A stretch of DNA of 64,000 nt from G958295645 sp965242735 (lineage in GTDB: Bacteria > Gemmatimonadota > Gemmatimonadetes > Longimicrobiales > Gaopeijiaceae). Below the pieces are notes generated by a model. It worked only from the letters and a program-made list of their open reading frames with translations. It was not told where the DNA came from and did not search any database. The stretch's first letter is position 1, and each line of letters begins with the position of its first letter. The stretch covers positions 2,852,001 through 2,916,000 of the forward strand of contig OZ251497.1 of assembly GCA_965242735.1 (NCBI GenBank). Direction: 5' to 3'. The translations under genes were made by a program, and so were the position numbers. Positions 60,107 to 64,000 of this stretch are shown here, in pieces.

Positions 60107-61126
60107 ATGCGCAGGCGAATCCCCGTGCCGCTGGTCCTGGCCGCCCTGGCGGGCCAAGCGTGCGAATCCAAGATGGTCGCGCTCGGCGACTACACCAGCA
60201 TCATCGTCACCACGTCCGCGGACTTCTGGGCGGACGCGGAGCCGTCCGTCACCGCCGCGCTGGAACGCACCACGTTCACGGTGCGCGACGAGAAGACCTT
60301 CACGGTGACGCATCGCGACCCCGCCGATTCCGTCGCCCGGGACCTCGGGCTGCTCAAGCAGCAGCTGGTGATCGGCGTCCCTGACGACCCCTGGGTGCAG
60401 GCGGCGCTTCCCGGACGGACCGAGTTCGACTCGTTGCCGCAGATCGTCCAAGCATCCAACGTCTGGGCGCGGCAACAGGCCGTGACCGTCGTCGTTCTGG
60501 AAGAGCCGAGCGTGGACGCGCTGGCGGGCCTGCTGCCGGATCTGGCCGACATGTACGACCGATCCTACCGCTCGTGGGTGGAGGAGCGCATGTTCGTCTC
60601 CGGCGCCAACACGGAACTGCAGGACTCGCTGATGCAAGTCGCAGGCTTCTCGTTGCTCTTGCCCGCCGTGTACGAGCACCGCGCCGGCGATTCGGTGCAC
60701 ATCTTTAGAAACGACAATCCCGATCCGTCCGAGCTGATCAGGCAGATTGCGGTCACGTGGCGCGACGAAATCCCAAAGGACGTGCGGGGCGAGGACCTGC
60801 TCGCTTGGCGGGCCCAAATCGTCGAAGACCACTACAGCTATCCGCAGATCGTGCGCGTGGACGCGGACGACGCCGGGCCCGAGAGCTTTGGAGGGAGGCC
60901 GGCGTACAAGATCCAAGGCGTGTGGGAGGATCCGCCCGACGATCCCTCGCCGGCCGGCGGACCGTTCGTCTTGCGGGCCGTCGCTTGCTTCGGCACGAAC
61001 CGCGTCAACAACCGTCTCTTCTTGGTGGACGCTTGGCTGTACGCTCCAGGCAAGGAGAAGTACGCCTACATGATTCAGCTGGAGAAGATCATGGATTCCT
61101 TCGTTTGCGCCGAGGCGCTTCCCTAG
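60107..61126 (+). CDS. DUF4837 family lipoprotein
   Basis: A 339-residue protein with a lipoprotein-type signal (VPLVLAALAGQACESK). It matches the DUF4837 layout, a family known mainly from Bacteroidota and related phyla. An N-terminal domain contains DYTSIIVTTSADFWADAEPS, then FTVRDEKTFTVTHRDPADSV and LLKQQLVIGVPDDPW; the C-terminal domain contains EHRAGDSVHIFRNDNPDPSE, LIRQIAVTWRDEIPKDVRG and FLVDAWLYAPGKEKYAYMIQ. Function is unknown. The stop lies 11 bp before the dnaE start, so both are probably on one transcript. Confidence 0.85.
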   Translation: MRRRIPVPLVLAALAGQACESKMVALGDYTSIIVTTSADFWADAEPSVTAALERTTFTVRDEKTFTVTHRDPADSVARDLGLLKQQLVIGVPDDPWVQAALPGRTEFDSLPQIVQASNVWARQQAVTVVVLEEPSVDALAGLLPDLADMYDRSYRSWVEERMFVSGANTELQDSLMQVAGFSLLLPAVYEHRAGDSVHIFRNDNPDPSELIRQIAVTWRDEIPKDVRGEDLLAWRAQIVEDHYSYPQIVRVDADDAGPESFGGRPAYKIQGVWEDPPDDPSPAGGPFVLRAVACFGTNRVNNRLFLVDAWLYAPGKEKYAYMIQLEKIMDSFVCAEALP

Positions 61127-61137
61127 AGGACTGCTTC

Positions 61138-64000
61138 TTGTCGTTCGTTCACCTCCATACGCATTCCGAGTATTCTCTGCTCGACGGCGCGAACCGCATC
61201 GCCGACCTGATTCGCAAGACCAAGCAGTTCGAAATGCCAGGGGTGGCGCTGACCGACCACGGGTGCCTGTACGGGGCATGGGCGTTTCACAGGGCGGCGC
61301 GCCGCGAAGGCGTCAAGCCGGTGATCGGCATGGAAGCTTACGTCGCTCCCGGCGATCGCCGAAAGAAGACGCCCGAGCCTTCGGGGCCGCCGCGTCCCTA
61401 TCACCTGGTTCTCCTGGCGCGAGACCGCGTGGGATACAAGAATTTGGTCAAGCTCTCTTCGATCGGGTTCACGGAGGGCTTCTACTACAAGCCGCGCGTG
61501 GACAGAGAGACGCTGGCGCGCCATTCGGAAGGCATCATCGTCACTTCCGCGTGCATGGCGGGCGAGGTATGCAGGCGTCTCGCAGAGGGCAACCGGGACG
61601 CGGCGAAGGAGGCCGCCGAGTGGTATGCCAACGTCTTCGGCGATCGTTACTACTTGGAGGTTCAGGCGCACGACACCGAAGGCCAGGCGCAGCTCAACAA
61701 GCAAGTGTTCGAGCTGGCCGAGGAGCTGGGCCTTCCGGTGGTGGCGACGAACGATTCGCACTTTCTGGAGCCGCACCATCATGGAGCGCACGACGTCCTC
61801 GTGTGCATAGGCACGGCCAAGAGCCGGGACGACGCCGACCGGCTCGTCTACGACGACGGTCTCTACTTCAAGTCTCCGGACGACATGGCGGCGGCGTTCG
61901 AGGGACGAGCCGACGTGCTGGCCAACACGCTCAAGATCGCGGACGAAGTCGACCTGTCGCTCGAGAAGCGGACGCGCCTGCCCACGTTTCCGATTCCCGG
62001 CCGCTTCGAGGACGCCGGCGCGTACTTGGTCCACTTGGCCGAACAAGGCGCGCGCGAACGCTACGGCGACGAACCCTCCAAGGTCGTCGCGGAGCGATTG
62101 GAATACGAACTCGGCGTCATCGCGAAGACGGGTTACGCCGGCTACTTCCTCATCACCTGGGACTTCATTCGGTGGGCTCGCGAGGAAGGGATACCGGTGG
62201 GCCCCGGCCGGGGCTCTGCGGCGGGTTCGATCGTCTCCTATTGCCTTCGCATCACCGACATCGATCCGCTCGAGCACGACCTGCTGTTCGAGCGCTTCCT
62301 CAATCCGGAGCGGATTTCGATGCCGGACATCGACATCGACTTCTGCTACGAGCGCCGGGGCGAAGTGATTCAGTACGTGCGCGAGAAGTACGGGAGCGAC
62401 GCAGTGGGGCAGATCGTCACGTTCGGGACGCTGAAGAGCCGGGCGGCGATCAAGGACGTCGGGCGCGTGCTGGGATTCGACGCGGGAGAGACCGACCGCA
62501 TCGCCAAGATGATTCCGAACCAGCCGGGCAACAGCTACACGGTGAAGGAAGCCGTGGCAAGGATTCAGAACGTCAAGCGCTTGTACGAATCGGACGACCG
62601 GCACCGCAACCTGTTCGACTATGCGACGACGCTGGAGGGACTGTCTCGCCACGCTTCCGTTCATGCGGCAGGCGTCGTGATCGCGCCGGGACCGCTACAG
62701 GACTACGTGCCCGTCTGCACCCAAGCACGCGGCGTGCGCAACGGGGCTTCGGCGGGCGAAGGACGCAGGAGCCAGGACGTCGTCACACAGTACGACATGG
62801 ACTGCCTGGAAGACGCCGGGATGCTCAAGATGGACTTCCTCGGACTCAAGACGCTGACCGTCGTTTGCGACGCGGTGCGCAGCGTCCGGAGTCGCCTGGG
62901 CGAGTTTCGGCACCCCGGCACGGGCACGGCGTACGAGTCCTACGCCATGGAGGACGTGCCCTTGGACGATGCCGCCGTCTACGAGATGCTCGCGCAGGGG
63001 CGCACTTCGGGCGTCTTCCAGTTCGAGTCCAACTTGGCGGCGGACAAGCTGCGCGCCATGCAGTGCGACCGCTTCGACGACCTGGTGGCCACCAACGCGC
63101 TCATCCGCCCCGGGCCGCTGGACTCGGGCATGACCGACCGCTACATCCGGCGCAAGCTCGGCGACGAGCCCGTGGAGTATCCCGCGCCCGGCCTGGAGGG
63201 CGTGCTCAAGCCCACCTACGGCATCATCGTCTACCAGGAGCAGGTGATGCGCATCGCCAGCGAACTGGCCGGCTACACGCTCGGCGAAGCGGACGTGCTG
63301 AGAAAGGCGATGGGCAAGAAGGACGCTGCACTGATTCGCGCCGACCTGGCGCGCCTGCGAGAGCGGATTGTGGAACGGGGGCTCGGAAAGCGCGTCGCGA
63401 ATGCGCTAGCGAAGCAGATCGAGACGTTCGGACGCTATGGATTCAACAAGGCGCATTCGGTCGCCTATTCCCTGCTGTCGTACCAGACGGCCTGGCTGAA
63501 GCGGCACTATCCGGCGGACTTCATGGCGGCGCTGCTGTCGTCGGTTCTGGACAAGACGGACGACGTCGTCAAGTACATCGGCGAATGCAAGGAAGCGGGC
63601 ATCGACGTGCTCCCGCCGGACGTGAACGAGTGCGGATGGAAGTTCACGGCGGTGCGGGACGACGCGATTCGCTTCGGGCTGGGCGCGGTCAAGGGCCTGG
63701 GCGCGGCGGCCGTCGAGTCCATCTTGAAGGCGCGCGACGGGGACGAGCCGTTCCGCAGCCTCTACGACCTGCTGGAGCGGGTGGATCCGCAGGCGCTCAA
63801 CAAGCGCGCGTGCGAAGCGCTGATCGCGTCGGGAGCGCTGGATTCGTTGGGCAGCCGGGCGCGGCTGGACGGCGCCCTCGAGGCGGCGCTTGCAGACGCC
63901 CAGGCGAAGGCGCGGGCGGCAGAGCTGGGACAGGGAATGCTCTTCGGCGGCGACGACATGGGCGCGGCGACGACGCCCGTCGCGTTGCCGACGGTTCCCG
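61138..64000 (+). CDS. dnaE: DNA polymerase III alpha subunit, 3' end cut by window edge
   Basis: DnaE is the replicative DNA polymerase catalytic subunit. Reading from TTG 61138, the protein starts SFVHLHTHSEYSLLDGANRI, the PHP domain with its metal-binding His cluster, and ALTDHGCLYGAWAFH. The Pol III palm is visible as GIPVGPGRGSAAGSIVSYCL and PDIDIDFCYERRGEVIQYV with the catalytic Asp pair; the fingers region includes KMDFLGLKTLTVVCDAVR, and QFGRYGFNKAHSVAYSLLSYQ-type sequence is seen near 63430. About 954 codons are present; typical DnaE has 1150-1200. AGAGGA at 61126-61131 lies 6-7 bases before the TTG, and no in-frame ATG occurs before the PHP motif, which supports TTG as the start. 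Confidence 0.94.
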   Translation, partial: MSFVHLHTHSEYSLLDGANRIADLIRKTKQFEMPGVALTDHGCLYGAWAFHRAARREGVKPVIGMEAYVAPGDRRKKTPEPSGPPRPYHLVLLARDRVGYKNLVKLSSIGFTEGFYYKPRVDRETLARHSEGIIVTSACMAGEVCRRLAEGNRDAAKEAAEWYANVFGDRYYLEVQAHDTEGQAQLNKQVFELAEELGLPVVATNDSHFLEPHHHGAHDVLVCIGTAKSRDDADRLVYDDGLYFKSPDDMAAAFEGRADVLANTLKIADEVDLSLEKRTRLPTFPIPGRFEDAGAYLVHLAEQGARERYGDEPSKVVAERLEYELGVIAKTGYAGYFLITWDFIRWAREEGIPVGPGRGSAAGSIVSYCLRITDIDPLEHDLLFERFLNPERISMPDIDIDFCYERRGEVIQYVREKYGSDAVGQIVTFGTLKSRAAIKDVGRVLGFDAGETDRIAKMIPNQPGNSYTVKEAVARIQNVKRLYESDDRHRNLFDYATTLEGLSRHASVHAAGVVIAPGPLQDYVPVCTQARGVRNGASAGEGRRSQDVVTQYDMDCLEDAGMLKMDFLGLKTLTVVCDAVRSVRSRLGEFRHPGTGTAYESYAMEDVPLDDAAVYEMLAQGRTSGVFQFESNLAADKLRAMQCDRFDDLVATNALIRPGPLDSGMTDRYIRRKLGDEPVEYPAPGLEGVLKPTYGIIVYQEQVMRIASELAGYTLGEADVLRKAMGKKDAALIRADLARLRERIVERGLGKRVANALAKQIETFGRYGFNKAHSVAYSLLSYQTAWLKRHYPADFMAALLSSVLDKTDDVVKYIGECKEAGIDVLPPDVNECGWKFTAVRDDAIRFGLGAVKGLGAAAVESILKARDGDEPFRSLYDLLERVDPQALNKRACEALIASGALDSLGSRARLDGALEAALADAQAKARAAELGQGMLFGGDDMGAATTPVALPTVP

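Overview
The window is a high-GC bacterial chromosome segment coding densely on both strands, with many GTG starts and 4-base start/stop overlaps (ATGA, GTGA). The gene content is that of a Gram-negative aerobe: LolA, a TonB-dependent receptor, many lipobox lipoproteins, PspA and PpiD. DUF4249-like and DUF4837 proteins are typical of the FCB group. Together these suggest Gemmatimonadota or a close relative. That placement is inference; no rRNA or tRNA gene was seen.

Layout. 0-4.7 kb: lolA (cut by the window edge), ftsK and two tandem six-helix membrane paralogues. 4.9-9.3 kb: a two-gene DNA-modification/nuclease island, an adenine methyltransferase plus a strikingly AT-rich DUF262-HNH gene. 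9.6-13.5 kb: comB, accC, accB, efp and aroQ on the minus strand. 13.8-20.8 kb: ppiD, lipoproteins, and a TonB receptor with its DUF4249-like partner. 20.8-30.8 kb: hsp20 with a triple palindromic operator, then a peptidoglycan-sugar recycling locus (BadF-type amino-sugar kinase, SSS transporter, NagZ/serine-hydrolase fusion, second GH3, divergent NamZ). 30.9-34.7 kb: NYN protein, ECF sigma factor, AraC-like regulator and five small exported proteins in two families (A-B-A'-B'-B''). 34.8-45.2 kb: housekeeping genes (dat, pspA, ybjN-like, dinB-like, HAD, rhomboid, FMN reductase, metG, M23 peptidase) and two degenerate M16-like exported proteins. 45.3-51.1 kb: a coiled-coil lipoprotein, a FadJ-like bifunctional enzyme, then mobA/mocA-like, xdhC, a short xdhC and an OsmC-family gene in one overlapping run. 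51.1-52.8 kb: an Rpn-type nuclease gene between near-identical 64-bp direct repeats. 52.8-64 kb: ahcY, a type IIG-like restriction-modification protein, an FAD oxidoreductase, a cytochrome c, a DUF4837 lipoprotein and the 5' part of dnaE.

Main discovery candidates. (1) The OsmC-family gene has an in-frame TGA exactly where the family has its catalytic cysteine, followed 4 bases later by a two-part hairpin resembling a bacterial SECIS; it is best read as a selenoprotein. (2) Three identical CTGCCAAAATGGCAG palindromes upstream of hsp20 have centres exactly 42 and 21 bp apart. (3) Several exported proteins carry in-frame tandem repeats in or next to their signal peptides. (4) The small-protein locus behind an ECF/AraC pair matches no family I know. 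(5) A 64-bp repeat flanks the Rpn gene, with a decayed fragment of the same gene beside the right copy.
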